A stretch of 50,216 nt of DNA from Streptomyces sp. YS415 (GTDB lineage Bacteria; Actinomycetota; Actinomycetes; Streptomycetales; Streptomycetaceae): assembly GCF_023544665.1 (NCBI RefSeq), contig NZ_JAMJFL010000039.1, positions 1 through 50,216 of the forward strand, in the 5' to 3' direction. This document shows positions 25,434-34,446 of the stretch, piece by piece. The notes beneath the pieces are model-generated. The model did no database searches. It saw nothing but the letters and a program-made list of their open reading frames with translations, and was not told the DNA's origin. The translations under genes were made by a program, and so were the position numbers. How positions within the stretch are numbered: the first letter of the stretch is position 1; each line of letters opens with the position of its first letter.

Positions 25434-25862
25434 CAGAGGTGGCTTGCCGCGTCGATGTACGTTTCGTGGCGTCGGTGATGAAGTCGCGGCTGCTGTCGGG
25501 GCTGAGGGCTTGGGCCTGGAGGTGGTCAAGCAGCATGCTGTAGTGCTGGACGTCGGAACGTCGCGGGGGCTGATGGCGCGATTGCCGTTCTCCATGTGGC
25601 TGATCTTGGGCTGGGAGACCATGAGCCGCTCGGCCACTTCCGTGCTCTTCAGCCCACTGGCCAGGCGGAGCCGGCGAAGCTCGGCTCCCAGACGGCGTCT
25701 CCTGACGGTGGGGTTGCTGTTCGCCGCCACGAGCGGTCTACCTCCATCTCCAAGTCATCCTGCTGGTCCGCAGATTGCCATGCAGTGCAGGTGGTTGATC
25801 ACATGCCGTGCCGTTTTGTTCATCGGGTAACGAAACGGATGGTGACGGGGTCATGTGCCTCG
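25434..25862 (-). pseudogene. Deleted copy of the XRE-DUF5753 regulator
   Basis: This block is a diverged duplicate of 16246-17249, including the promoter side. The start GTG (25730), the helix-turn-helix and the last 120 bases are kept, but the 574 bases equivalent to 16371-16944 are missing. The joint reads ACGTCGGA-ACGTCGCG, exactly joining two ACGTCG sites of the parent. The deletion removes nearly the whole DUF5753 domain and shifts frame after ISPRDV. The result is a 104-codon frame with an intact DNA-binding domain and an alien tail. Confidence 0.85.
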
Positions 25863-26044
25863 CAACAGGGACCACCAGGCGGTCTATGCGGAGGGATTGT
25901 GAATGGGTGCGGCGGTGGCACGGGGTGGGCGTCAGCCAGGGTGGGATGGGTGTTGCAGTGGTGCGGCGAGGACGGGTACCTCGTGCGGGAAGCCGACCCG
26001 GGTCTGGTCGCGGGCGGGGCACAGCCGTCTGCAGCCTGCGTACC
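25863..26044. other. Intergenic
   Basis: No gene seen. It separates the deleted XRE copy from the 3' end of the ANTAR gene. Confidence 0.35.
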
Positions 26045-26461
26045 TCACCGCTTTCGCGTTCCGGCCGCCGATTTGTTTGACCTTCCTGGGGCGAATGACG
26101 GGTTGTCGGCGTGAAGGTGCTGGAGCGCGCGCAGCATCGCCTGCTGCATCCCTCGCGGGAGGGGCTTGCCTTCCCAGGCGGCGACCACTGCTGCGGCCGT
26201 CACCTGGAGTGTGACGTTGCACCGGCGGGAGACGTCCAGCAGGAGGTTCCTGGCCGGCCCACGGTGGCAGGGAGTCAGGGCCATCACGATCCCGCGGGCC
26301 TGGTCGATGACCGCACGGCTGGCCAGCGCGCGCCGTAGCTGATCGTTCTCGGCGCGCAGTGCGGCAACCTCCCGCCTGGGAGGTGTGTTGCTCCAGGTGG
26401 CTTCGGCCTTCAGGTCCCAGTAGCCCGCCGGGAGCACGGTGCGTGAGCTGGTATGTGACAT
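26045..26461 (-). CDS. ANTAR-domain RNA-binding protein
   Basis: A 138-residue protein. Residues 30-97 show a short coiled coil (REVAALRAENDQLRRALASR) running into an ANTAR domain: AVIDQARGIVMALTPCHRGP, then LLLDVSRRCNVTLQVTAAAV. ANTAR proteins bind paired hairpins in nascent RNA and prevent termination. No receiver or GAF domain is attached, so it would need a partner or be constitutively active. The ATG at 26461 is chosen because GAGAGG lies nine bases upstream and the longer frame is not protein-like. Confidence 0.8.
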   Translation of the reverse strand: MSHTSSRTVLPAGYWDLKAEATWSNTPPRREVAALRAENDQLRRALASRAVIDQARGIVMALTPCHRGPARNLLLDVSRRCNVTLQVTAAAVVAAWEGKPLPRGMQQAMLRALQHLHADNPSFAPGRSNKSAAGTRKR

Positions 26462-27054
26462 GGCGGTACCTCTCGACGTGCTGAGTGCGTCCGGTCGTGC
26501 CGAAGCTGTCCCGGAACCTCTGGGTGTCAGCGCTGCTCCATGGGTCAGATGCGGTCCTGTATCGGTTCTCGCGCATCCACGCGCATCCAGCGCGCCTGGA
26601 GTGGACGCTTGCAGAGGCGCTCCCAGCAAGTCCTGCCGGTCACGGCGTGCCCCATCGTTGTGGTAATCCCAGCCGCTGCCACGATCACACCTGGAACGGG
26701 TGGCGGCGAACACCAGCACCGCTACGGCCATCCTGCGGGCAGGAAGAGAAGCAGGGCGATCACGGTGAGCCTCCCGGGGCGGAGTAACGACATCGCTGCC
26801 GGGGACTGGGGCCTCGCCCAACAGCGTAGTCCTCTACAGCGGTTGTTGACAGCTTGCGACGTCAGGGGTCCTCTCCAGTAGGGATGACCGACCAGCAGCG
26901 CCGGGAGGCATGGATCTTTCCTGATCTCGTGATGGGTTCAGAAACGGGCATCAAGCGAAAGACCCGCGGGCGGCACAGCGCGCCCGGGGTCCTGCCCACC
27001 AGCTTTACCCCGCCGCCGACTTCAGCCCGGGGACGGCGGCGCGACCTGGCGCAC
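26462..27054. other. Intergenic, about 590 bases without a supported gene
   Basis: Overlapping frames are present on both strands but none shows a motif, plausible start or family-like composition. It includes the promoter region of the ANTAR gene. Confidence 0.4.
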
Positions 27055-27290
27055 TCACCAGTCGTCGGCCGCCCTGCCTACCCATGCCATCGGCTGCCCC
27101 TCGCTGTTGTGGCCCCAGTGTGGTTCCACCGTCGAGGTCTCGTGTCCGTCGTCCAGGACACAGATCCGTCCCCAACGGCCGTGCTTGCCCGGACAGATCC
27201 CGATGAGCCGGACCGTGTCGCCCTCGCGCACGGCCTGCTCGTAGCAGTACTGGAAGGGCTGGAGACGGGCGCGCAACTCCCTGCCATGGC
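27055..27290 (-). pseudogene. C-terminal fragment of an unknown small protein
   Basis: The frame reads QPFQYCYEQAVREGDTVRLI, GICPGKHGRWGRICVLDDGH, then VEPHWGHNSEGQPMAWVGRA to a stop. It looks like a real beta-rich protein end. It directly abuts the IS630 relic, which seems to have replaced its N-terminus. Not recognised. Confidence 0.4.
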
Positions 27291-27533
27291 GTCGGAGACG
27301 TGGGTATTCAGGCGGTCCCGTACCAGCACGATCGGCGCCTTGATGAGCTGGTGGACGCCGTCGATCAGCGCGATGAAGTCCCGCTCGCCCATGCTGCGGT
27401 GCGTGCTCTTGCCCGCTCGGTGGGTGCGCAGGCGGTGGCACAGCCGGGTTCGGGAGCCGGGCCGCATGGCGATCAGCCCGGCCACGGACAGGCGTCCCGA
27501 GCGACGGCCGCTGACCGTCGCCTGCGGAGTCAC
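27250..27533 (-). pseudogene. IS630-family transposase fragment
   Basis: The frame contains TVSGRRSGRLSVAGLIAMRP, RDFIALIDGVHQLIKAPIVL and VRDRLNTHVSDAM, matching the middle of IS630-type DDE transposases. The second catalytic Asp lies in VRDRLNTH, where V(W)D(N/R)LN is usual. Both the helix-turn-helix N-terminus and the final catalytic part are absent. Confidence 0.65.
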
Positions 27534-27684
27534 CCCGTGCCAGACGCCCCGGCAGCGGCGTTACGTGCGCCGGTTCGGCGAGGCCTGAGCCCTTCCTTCG
27601 GCCCGGCACCTCATACCTTGGTCTGCTCGCCGTAGACCGACGGACGACTGCGGACCGAGGGCCCCGCTCGGCACAGTGTGCGGC

Positions 27685-28848
27685 ATGGATGAGACCCAGG
27701 GGATCAAGCAGACGAAGAGGATCAGCCGGGCACGTTTCCTGGCCGGGGCGGCAGCGGTGGGGGTCGCGGGGGCGTTGGGGCCAGCCGGGCAGGCCCGGGC
27801 GGCGGAAGGCCGGCACAGCCGCGGACTGCGCCGACGGGGCGTCGTCTACACGGTCGGGGCGGGGGAGACGCCGGGGACTGCGTGGAGCGTGCGCCGGATG
27901 CGCCAAGACATCCGGGCCATCAAGGACCAGTTGCACGCCGACACCGTGGACGTGACGGGGGACGGCGTCGAACGCCTCACGCAAACCGCCGCCGAAGCGG
28001 CCGAGCGGGGGCTGCACGTCTGGCTGCAGCCGACCCTGGGCGATGTCCCGCAGCGGGACATCCTTGAGCACATCGCCGAGACCGGGCGGTTCGCCGAGCG
28101 GCTGCGACGCCACGGTGCGAGCGTCGACTTCAGCGTCGGCTGCGAGTTCTGGCTGTTCGTCCCGGGCATCCTGCCGGGCGAGACGGTGCTGGAGCGCATT
28201 GCGAACCTCCAGAACGGTACGGTCGACTGGCCGCGCGCACAGCGGCGTCTCGCGGAGTTCACGGCCAGGGCCGCGAAGGTCGGCCGCTCCGTCTTCCGCG
28301 GCGACCTCGCCTATGCCGCGGCCCAGTCCATCGACAACCCGGACTGGAACCTCTTCGACATCGTCGGCATCGACTACTACTCGCACTTCGACAAGCGGTC
28401 CGACCATGTCCGCGAGCTGAAGCAGTACCTGCAGTGGGGCAAGCCGCTCGCCATCACCGAGTTCGGCACCTGCGCCTACGTCGGTGCACCCGCAACCGGC
28501 GGCATGGGCTGGGACATCGTCGACTACGACAGGGACCCGCCGGAGATCAAGGGGAACCCGGTCCGTAGCGAGCGCGTCCAGGCGGACTACGTGGGCGAGT
28601 TGCTGGACGTCTTCGAGTCGATGGGTCTGTACGCGGCGATGACCTTCGAGTTCATCAGCGCGGACGCCCCGCACCGCCCGGACGCGCCCCGGTTCGACCT
28701 CGACATGGCGTCGTACGCCCTCACCAAGGTCGTCAAGGACCGTCCGGACGACCCTGCCTCCGGCTGGCACTGGGAGCCGAAGGAGGCATTCCGCGCGGTG
28801 GCGCGCCGGTACGGGGCGGCGGGCCGCCGCATTCCTCACCCGCAGTAG
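27685..28848 (+). CDS. Exported TIM-barrel glycoside-hydrolase-like protein
   Basis: A 387-residue protein with an N-terminal export signal: KRISRARFLAGAAAVGVAGA, a Tat-like layout with R-A-R in place of R-R, cleavable near QARA. The body looks like a (beta/alpha)8 glycosidase. The pattern VGCEFWLF places Glu154 at the end of a central strand and PLAITEFGTCAYVGA places Glu259 on a late strand, the usual acid/base and nucleophile positions of clan-A enzymes. Other parts include DIVGIDYYSHFDK. In databases such proteins have sometimes been called 'abortive phage infection protein' (from memory). The ATG at 27685 is chosen for the signal; a GTG nine bases upstream is possible. Substrate unknown. 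Confidence 0.65.
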   Translation: MDETQGIKQTKRISRARFLAGAAAVGVAGALGPAGQARAAEGRHSRGLRRRGVVYTVGAGETPGTAWSVRRMRQDIRAIKDQLHADTVDVTGDGVERLTQTAAEAAERGLHVWLQPTLGDVPQRDILEHIAETGRFAERLRRHGASVDFSVGCEFWLFVPGILPGETVLERIANLQNGTVDWPRAQRRLAEFTARAAKVGRSVFRGDLAYAAAQSIDNPDWNLFDIVGIDYYSHFDKRSDHVRELKQYLQWGKPLAITEFGTCAYVGAPATGGMGWDIVDYDRDPPEIKGNPVRSERVQADYVGELLDVFESMGLYAAMTFEFISADAPHRPDAPRFDLDMASYALTKVVKDRPDDPASGWHWEPKEAFRAVARRYGAAGRRIPHPQ

Positions 28849-28946
28849 AGGCCGGAGGAAGGCCGGGTGCCGGTGGCCAGGAAACGCGAGACGGTCCGGT
28901 CGCCGCAGGCGTTGCCGTTGGCGAGGTAGGTGCGACATGGCGACTC
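28836..28946 (-). pseudogene. C-terminal scrap of a secreted alpha/beta hydrolase (TAP-like)
   Basis: The frame GNACGDRTVSRFLATGTRPS then SGLYCG and a stop resembles the tail of tripeptidyl-aminopeptidase-type hydrolases, which end with a Cys-containing C-terminal motif. It overlaps the end of the glycosidase-like gene by 13 bases in convergent orientation. Nothing of the catalytic domain is left upstream. Confidence 0.35.
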
Positions 28947-29359
28947 TGTGCCAGTGAGGGCGCGCCTCCTTCGAAGCTGTGAACGAACCGCCCTACCGGA
29001 GGTTCCTGCGGCTGCCAAGCAGTTCTGGTTGTTCGGGTGTCGCAAGCGAACGCGGTCGAACGCAGAGCGCTGAACGTCTGGTCCGGACGCAGGAGGTTTC
29101 GGTCGGCTCTGGTGACCATAGGGATGCGGGCGAATCCTCGGGAGGGCAGGCGGTCCGGTGTCCTTCGCGGTGAAGGGCCGCGATCCGGTCCGCGGAGTAG
29201 GTGATTGGCAATGCTCGACGCGATCGGGAGCGTGAACGGCGGAAAGAGGGACGCGGGGCTGCGGCAGTCCCAGCGCCGGGCGTCGGCGGGGTGCCGCAGG
29301 CGCCGTCCGAGGCCACCGTCCAGCCCCTCGACGGGGACGGGTGGACGGCGGGCGTTTCG
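28947..29359. other. Intergenic, no assignable gene
   Basis: About 410 bases between two decayed genes. Only low-complexity overlapping frames were seen. Confidence 0.4.
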
Positions 29360-29783
29360 CTGGGCTCCGCGACAGGTGTGCCACCAGGCGCTCCGTGGTC
29401 AGGTAGTAGCCGGTCAGGACCGGTTGCTCGAAGCACTGGTTGAGCTGGCTCAGCGTCTGCCCGTACATCTGCAGGTAGGTGCGGTTGAGAAGGCTGAGAG
29501 CGCCGCGGCGACGCCCGCGATGGCGGCGACGAACACCTTTGTCTGGCCGTTGCCGAAGTACAGGCCGGCGGCGAAGGAGCGCACCATCACCAGGAGGCCC
29601 AGTCCCATGGCCCGTTGCGAGGACCGGAACGATCGGTCGGCCTGATCGGTGGCGATCGGGTGGTATTCGTCGATATGGGACTGAAAGCTCCAGGAGCGTG
29701 GCCAGGGGCGTGACGGTCTTGAGGTCCGCGAGCTTCTGCGCGTAGATCTCCTTCTGCAGCTCGGCCGCCTCTTCAGCCGTCTA
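29360..29783 (-). pseudogene. Degenerate TRADD-N/SLATT-like two-TM membrane protein
   Basis: Three frame segments join into one protein-like reading: AEEAAELQKEIYAQKLADLK then VTPLATLLE; then HIDEYHPIATDQADRSFRSS followed by a hydrophobic hairpin (GLGLLVMVRSFAAGLYFG, FVAAIAGVAAALSAF); then LNRTYLQMYGQTLSQLNQCF and TGYYLTTERLVAHL. This order, YHxxAxxQAxxSFRxxQxA plus two TM segments plus a short coiled tail, is that of the two-TM domain found in bacterial TRADD-N-associated and SLATT-like effector proteins. At least two frameshifts and a stop (TAG near 29782) make it non-functional. Confidence 0.5.
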
Positions 29784-29893
29784 GATCGGCACGGTGCTGG
29801 GCAAGGTGGTGCGGGCCGCCCTCCGCAGTGTCGGACCGTGGCGGACCGGGCATGCCATACCCGAAAGAGCGGTGACCACCAGGGGGATGGGCG

Positions 29894-30091
29894 ATGACGA
29901 AGCTCGGCGCAGGGGCACTGTTTCTGTTCTGCTACCTCGACGTTGTCGCTTGTCTCGCCATCGGGGACTGGATTTCCGATGTGGGTCCTCCTCTGCTTTA
30001 TGGCGGCCCGGTCTCTTTCGTCGTGGGGTTCATCACCCAGGCGGTACATGACGTCTATCGGCGAAGTGCGGAACGCAACGCGCCTATGTGA
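29894..30091 (+). CDS. Small membrane protein
   Basis: A 65-residue protein, MTKLGAGALFLFCYLDVVAC onward, with two hydrophobic segments (about 5-25 and 33-50) separated by GDWISDVGPP, and a charged tail VHDVYRRSAERNAPM. An AGGGGG site lies seven bases before the ATG. It has no recognised family. Confidence 0.5.
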   Translation: MTKLGAGALFLFCYLDVVACLAIGDWISDVGPPLLYGGPVSFVVGFITQAVHDVYRRSAERNAPM

Positions 30092-30239
30092 GGGCCCCGT
30101 TGGACAGCACAGCCTGGAACAGTGTTGGACGTAGACGTAGTGCGCAGGGTTCCAGCGCCGCGCTGCCGGTGTGACTGGACGGTGGGGCGGCCGTGGGTGC
30201 GCGTCAGCCGGGTCGGGGAGAGCCTTGCCTGCTGAGTGG

Positions 30240-30470
30240 CGCCATGGCAAAGACATCATGAGCGCTTTCCCCGGCCAGCGGATGGAACTCACACAGTCCT
30301 TCCGCTTCGGACCGGCCATCGCGGACGTGGCCAACCACTGGCTGCGTGCAGCCAGCTCGACCATGCAACTCACCGGCCACGCCGCTGAACCATCCAAACT
30401 CGCCCAGGTGGACGTGCCTGACGCCGTGTTGTGCCGGGGCAACGCCGACGCTTTCGCCGAGGTCCTGCGA
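30240..30470 (+). pseudogene. UvrD/Rep-like helicase fragment
   Basis: The frame MSAFPGQRMELTQSFRFGPA then IADVANHWLRA matches helicase motif IV of UvrD-like enzymes (SQSFRFGxAIAxxAN). The following VDVPDAVLCRGNADAFAEVL matches the next conserved strand. Both the N-terminal Walker A part and the C-terminal domain are missing. Confidence 0.6.
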
Positions 30471-31380
30471 TTGCGCGCGTGCAGGAGCTTGTCCGAGGAG
30501 AAGGCCCGCATCGAGGAGTCACAGCGGCGTACGGCCGCCGAGCTTGCCCGCGGGCAGGCCGAGGACACATGGTCTGGCCGCTGTGGTCGGCGCTCAGCCG
30601 CCAGGTGCTGTTCAGGCCGCGCAGGCAGAAGTCGGGAAGTCGAGGTACGACTCCAGCATCGAACCGGCCGGGCAGTTGACGAAGTTCTTGGAGGGGTTCA
30701 CCTCACCGTGGTTCAGACATGAGCAGCGGGCCGCGGAGCTTGGGATCGTTGACGCCTGTCGCCTCGGCATTGCCCGTTCGGCGGCTGTCGCGGGGGCGGC
30801 ACCCGTCGGCTCCGGTCTCGCTCGTCGTGTGCGGGTTCGCGGGGAGGCAGTCAGGTCCGCCGACCACCCGCGGCGGCGGTGGACTCGGCGAAGTCGACGA
30901 AGGCCGGCGGCCGCGATGGCGGGCGGCCGGAGGTACGCCTCCACCCACCCTCGCGGCCGTACGCGTTGCCACTCCCTGAGTGCGGCTCCCCGGCATCGGC
31001 CCCGAAGCCTTTTCACAGTCGGAGGAGGCGTCCCTACCAGCGGACTCAACGACCCACAAGGGGTCGCTTTTCGGCCATCGCCTCCCATGTGCGGAGGCAC
31101 CTTGTGTGCTGTTTCACGCACGGATGGCTCGTCCCGGCGGCGCGCTCCGCGCCATGTCCCGCCGACGTCCACCCCCCCCCACGCGGTCGGCGGATGACCG
31201 GTCCCTGTGAGCAAGATTCTCTTTTCAATCTCTTGCGTGACTGACGGCTCCTCTGCCACATTCACCCCAGCCACATGGCATGCACGCGCCATACCCATGC
31301 GACGCGGTACTGCCACTGCCGCACATCTGCGCGGCACCGTCCTCGCAAGGACGCTCCAACCCCACACAATGGAGACGAAC
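30471..31380. other. Long region without a supported gene
   Basis: About 900 bases. A plus-strand stretch at 30480-30560 (SLSEEKARIEESQRRTAAEL) and a minus-strand stretch ending near 30612 (NPSKNFVNCPAGSMLESYLD) look locally protein-like but have no start, partner motif or family I recognise. The last 180 bases hold the promoter and leader of the trypsin-like gene. Confidence 0.35.
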
Positions 31381-32115
31381 ATGCGAATCACCAGATGGGC
31401 CCCCGCCCTTGCGGTCGCGACCCTCTCCGTTCTCGGCCTCAGCCCCGCCGCGGCACAGACGTCGGCGCCTGCCGGCCAGCCCGCGGCCGAGCCCACCACC
31501 GCGGTTCAGCCGATCATCGGCGGAGGCTACGCGAACAACGCCCCCTGGGCCGCCCGCCTGTTCTCCAACGGGCGGCAGACCTGCAGCGCCTCGATCATCG
31601 CTCCGACCTGGATTCTCACGGCCAAGCACTGCGTCTCCGGCGGCGGCCTGTCGTTCCGCATCGGCAGCCTCGACCAGACCTCCGGCGGCACGGTGGCCAA
31701 CGGTGTGAGCGTTCACAACCACGCGTCCTCCGACCTGTCGCTGGTCAAGCTCGACCGCTCCGTCGCGGCCACCTACGCACGCCTGGGCCAGTCGGGTTCG
31801 GTGTCGGTGAACCAGACCGTCCAGGTGTACGGCTGGGGAGCGACGTCCCAGTGCGGTGCGGAAGCCAACTGCCAGTCGCAGTACCTGAAGGTCGCCAACG
31901 TCGTGGTGACCGGCGCCTGCCGCGACGCGTACAACGGCTCGGCCATCTGCGCCCGCCGTGGCGACGGCATCACGGCCGGCGGTGACTCGGGCGGACCCAT
32001 GATGGCCAACGGTGCGCAGGTCGGTGTCGCCTCCACCAGCGACCGCCAGACCACCACCGCCTACACGAACGTGACGGCGTACCGCTCCTGGATCCAGAGC
32101 GTCGCGGGCGTCTGA
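31381..32115 (+). CDS. Secreted trypsin-like serine protease
   Basis: A 244-residue S1-family protease. The signal peptide MRITRWAPALAVATLSVLGL ends near AAAQ. A propeptide precedes IIGGGYAN, where cleavage would give the mature N-terminus. Catalytic residues are His83 (TAKHC), Asp118 (SSDLSLVKL) and Ser203 (GDSGGP). Six cysteines can form the usual disulfides (CSA/KHC, CGAEANC, GAC/AIC). The length matches Streptomyces trypsin-type enzymes. The ATG at 31381 has GGAGA six bases upstream; an ATG at 31369 is less well placed. A strong terminator follows. It is transcribed alone. Confidence 0.92.
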   Translation: MRITRWAPALAVATLSVLGLSPAAAQTSAPAGQPAAEPTTAVQPIIGGGYANNAPWAARLFSNGRQTCSASIIAPTWILTAKHCVSGGGLSFRIGSLDQTSGGTVANGVSVHNHASSDLSLVKLDRSVAATYARLGQSGSVSVNQTVQVYGWGATSQCGAEANCQSQYLKVANVVVTGACRDAYNGSAICARRGDGITAGGDSGGPMMANGAQVGVASTSDRQTTTAYTNVTAYRSWIQSVAGV

Positions 32116-32145
32116 CCGACCCTCGTCGTCTCCCTGCGAGATGAC

Positions 32146-32197
32146 GTCCGGGGACGGGCGTACTCCGGCCTGACGGGGTCAGGGCCCGTCCCCGGAC
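32146..32197 (+). terminator. Terminator of the trypsin-like gene
   Basis: GTCCGGGGACGGGC (32146-32159) pairs perfectly with GCCCGTCCCCGGAC (32184-32197) around a 24-base loop that itself can form a small hairpin. It lies 30 bases after the stop codon. Confidence 0.85.
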
Positions 32198-32216
32198 ACG
32201 GCCACACGCCATCGGT

Positions 32217-32880
32217 TGGTGGCTGGCCAACTACGACAACTTCCGCACCAAGCACCTCGGCCCGAGAATCACCGATGGTTCGCTGTACCAGAGGTGGGAC
32301 GGTCACTGGACCAAGGGCGGCAAGGAGCAGTACGACACCCTCGCCGGCGTCGTCGTCGAGCGGATCGCCACCGGCTACGAACGCCGTTACCGGCAGGCCG
32401 ACTTCGCCACGGTGAAGGCTCGTTTGGGTGCCTCGGCGAAGGACAAGCAGGGCGCGGTCACCGCTTTGGGCACGCTGCCTGCCGGTGCGGGAGGAGTTCG
32501 AGCAGCAGGGCGTGGACGTAGGTCTGTAGGCGATCTACAGCCTTGACGGGCCACAGAAGTTCAGGGCGGGCAAGACCTACGCCAAGACCTGCAACACGGC
32601 CGTCTTCGGCCCATGCCTGCAGGCAGGCTCCGGCCTCTTCCGTGATGGCAACACGCTGTACGGGACACTGCCGCTGTTCGCCGACGGGCAGGGCGACGAC
32701 GGTTCGTCGCACTTCAGCTCCGTCAAGACAACGCTTCACCGCAACAACACCGAGGTCGGCTCGAACGACGATCCGCTGTTCGGCGAGGACAAGTTCAAGG
32801 TCCCCCGTCGGCGACGCGCAGTACAGCCTGACGACGTCCGTGAAGCGCAGCGCGAAGGTTGCCTCGGCTGCGAAGCCGGA
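32217..32880 (+). pseudogene. C-terminal remnant of a subtilase (S8) precursor
   Basis: Joined frames read VVERIATGYERRYRQADFAT, VKARLGASAKDKQGAVTALG, AIYSLDGPQKFRAGKTYAKT, NTAVFGPCLQAGSGLFRDGN, then LYGTLPLFADGQGDDGSSHF. This succession matches the C-terminal, non-catalytic part of large streptomycete S8-type secreted proteases (from memory). A stop (TAG near 32528) and at least two frameshifts interrupt it, and the protease domain is missing. Confidence 0.5.
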
Positions 32881-33293
32881 TCGACGCGAGCTGGACGCTG
32901 GAGGACTTCTGGGAGGTCGCTGGCGAGAGCATCGGCTGCGGCGGCTTCGGGACTCCGGACGACGGCGACTTCGTGATCGAGTGGCGCGACCACGAGATCT
33001 CCCGCCGGAACCTTGGACACCACGAGGCTGCCCGTGAGCTCGAGGTGTGGCTCGCCCGCTGTCATCCGACGAACAATGGCCGCATGGCCGCCAGGCTGGC
33101 GGAAGCTCGTGCTGGACGTGGCCCGACTGCCTTCGACTGGCTGGTTGAGATCATTGAAGAAGCACTGCCGAGGGCTTGCTCCTTCGTTAGCCAGGTGGAC
33201 TGGTCACGGAGTCGGCAGACGATCCTCGTCGACGTGCAGGGTGGCCTGAGACACGCAGTCACAACCAGCATCCCTGGGCCTTGCGATCCTACG
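32859..33293 (+). CDS. Unknown soluble protein fragment
   Basis: The reading RIDASWTLEDFWEVAGESIG, CGGFGTPDDGDFVIEWRDHE, ISRRNLGHHEAARELEVWLA and WLVEIIEEALPRACSFVSQV looks like a genuine folded protein of about 130 residues. The apparent start (ATG 32859) overlaps the subtilase remnant, and the frame continues without a stop into the IS5 relic, so both ends are probably replaced. No family recognised; an immunity-type protein is possible but unsupported. Confidence 0.4.
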
Positions 33294-33294
33294 A

Positions 33295-33635
33295 GTGACC
33301 GGAATCAGCCCCAGGAACAACGCAAGGAGACACGACCCTCGCCGTGGCCGGTACTTCAAGCCCCAGCGCCTACACGCAGACAAAGCCTACGACCGCGTCG
33401 ACCTGCGCAGATGGCTCCGATGGAACGTATCGGAGTTTTCGTCGCCCGGAACGGCATCGAATCCAGCGAGCGATTAGGGCGTCGGAGGTGGGTGATCGAG
33501 AGCACGATGTCATGGCTGTCCGGTTACCGCAGACTCAGTCCCCGCTACGAGCGCCAGCCCCACAACTACCTGGCCTTTTTCGGACTTGCCGCCGCCCTCT
33601 GCTGCTACATGCACCTCGTCCGCCTCACCGCGTAG
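33295..33635 (+). pseudogene. IS5-family transposase C-terminal relic
   Basis: A first frame gives RRGRYFKPQRLHADKAYDRV then DLRRWLRWN. After a frameshift near 33420 a second gives GVFVARNGIESSERLGRRRW, VIESTMSWLSGYRRLSPRYE and FFGLAAALCCYMHLVRLTA. These are the last DDE-domain parts of IS5-type transposases: the D of ADKAYD and the E of VIESTMSWL. The N-terminal half is missing. Confidence 0.75.
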
Positions 33636-33762
33636 GACACGATGTTAAGCATCCGTAGGAGCACGGCCCGCGGGCACCACAGCGGAGACGCTCTAATCCT
33701 GGTCTCAGGTTGATCGGGGACAATGAGCGGCAAAAGTATCGACTGGAGGGGGGCGGGCCGGC

Positions 33763-34446
33763 GTGCGGATCATGATCGCGGATGACGAGGCGGCCATCCG
33801 TGAGTCGCTGGAGCGGGTGCTCCAGGTCGAGGGTTACGACACCAGCACCGTCGCCGACGGTTTCGCCGTGCTCGACGGGGTCGGTGGCGGCGCGCCGGAT
33901 CTGCTGCTCCTCGACGTGATGATGCCCCGCCTCGGCGGGTTGGAGACCTGCCGGCGGTTGCGGGCCGCGGGCCGGGATATGCCGGTGCTGATGCTGACCG
34001 CCCGTGACCAGGTCTCCGACCGGGTCGCGGGGCTGGACGCGGGCGCCGACGACTACCTGCCCAAGCCGTTCGCCACCGAGGAGTTGCTGGCCCGGGTGCG
34101 GGCCCTGCTGCGCCGGCGCACGCCGACCGAGGAGGAGTCGCAGATCCTGTCGTTCGCCGACGTCCGGCTCGATCCCGACAGGTTCGAGGCGTGGCGGGGC
34201 GGGCGGCCGCTGCGCCTGACGCGGACTGAGTTCTCCCTCCTGCAAGTCCTCGTGTGCAATGCCACCCGGGTCTTGACCCGCGACGCGTTGTTCGAGGCGA
34301 TCTGGGGCTTCGGCATGAGCTCCACCGCCAACAACCTCCAGGTATACGTGAGCTACCTGCGCCGCAAGATGGAGGCCGAGGGTGAGCCGCGATTGATCTA
34401 CACGCTGCGCGGCCTGGGATACACGTTGCGGGAGACTCCTCCGTGA
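33763..34446 (+). CDS. OmpR-family response regulator
   Basis: A 227-residue regulator. The receiver domain (1-115) has the acidic pair Asp7-Asp8, phosphoacceptor Asp51 (LLLDVMMP), Thr79 and Lys101 (YLPKPF). The C-terminal winged helix (about 130-222) has LTRTEFSLLQVLVCNATRVL and the recognition region SSTANNLQVYVSYLRRKM. The GTG start has GGAGGGG about ten bases upstream. Its stop overlaps the kinase start (GTGA), so the two are co-translated. The likely target is the promoter of its own operon and/or the convergent MMPL exporter. Confidence 0.93.
   Translation: MRIMIADDEAAIRESLERVLQVEGYDTSTVADGFAVLDGVGGGAPDLLLLDVMMPRLGGLETCRRLRAAGRDMPVLMLTARDQVSDRVAGLDAGADDYLPKPFATEELLARVRALLRRRTPTEEESQILSFADVRLDPDRFEAWRGGRPLRLTRTEFSLLQVLVCNATRVLTRDALFEAIWGFGMSSTANNLQVYVSYLRRKMEAEGEPRLIYTLRGLGYTLRETPP

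Noticed and set aside
27055..28938. 627-residue minus-strand frame opposite the glycosidase-like gene
   Set aside because: Mostly shadow; only its C-terminal part beyond the plus-strand gene (27055-27290) looks like a real fragment.
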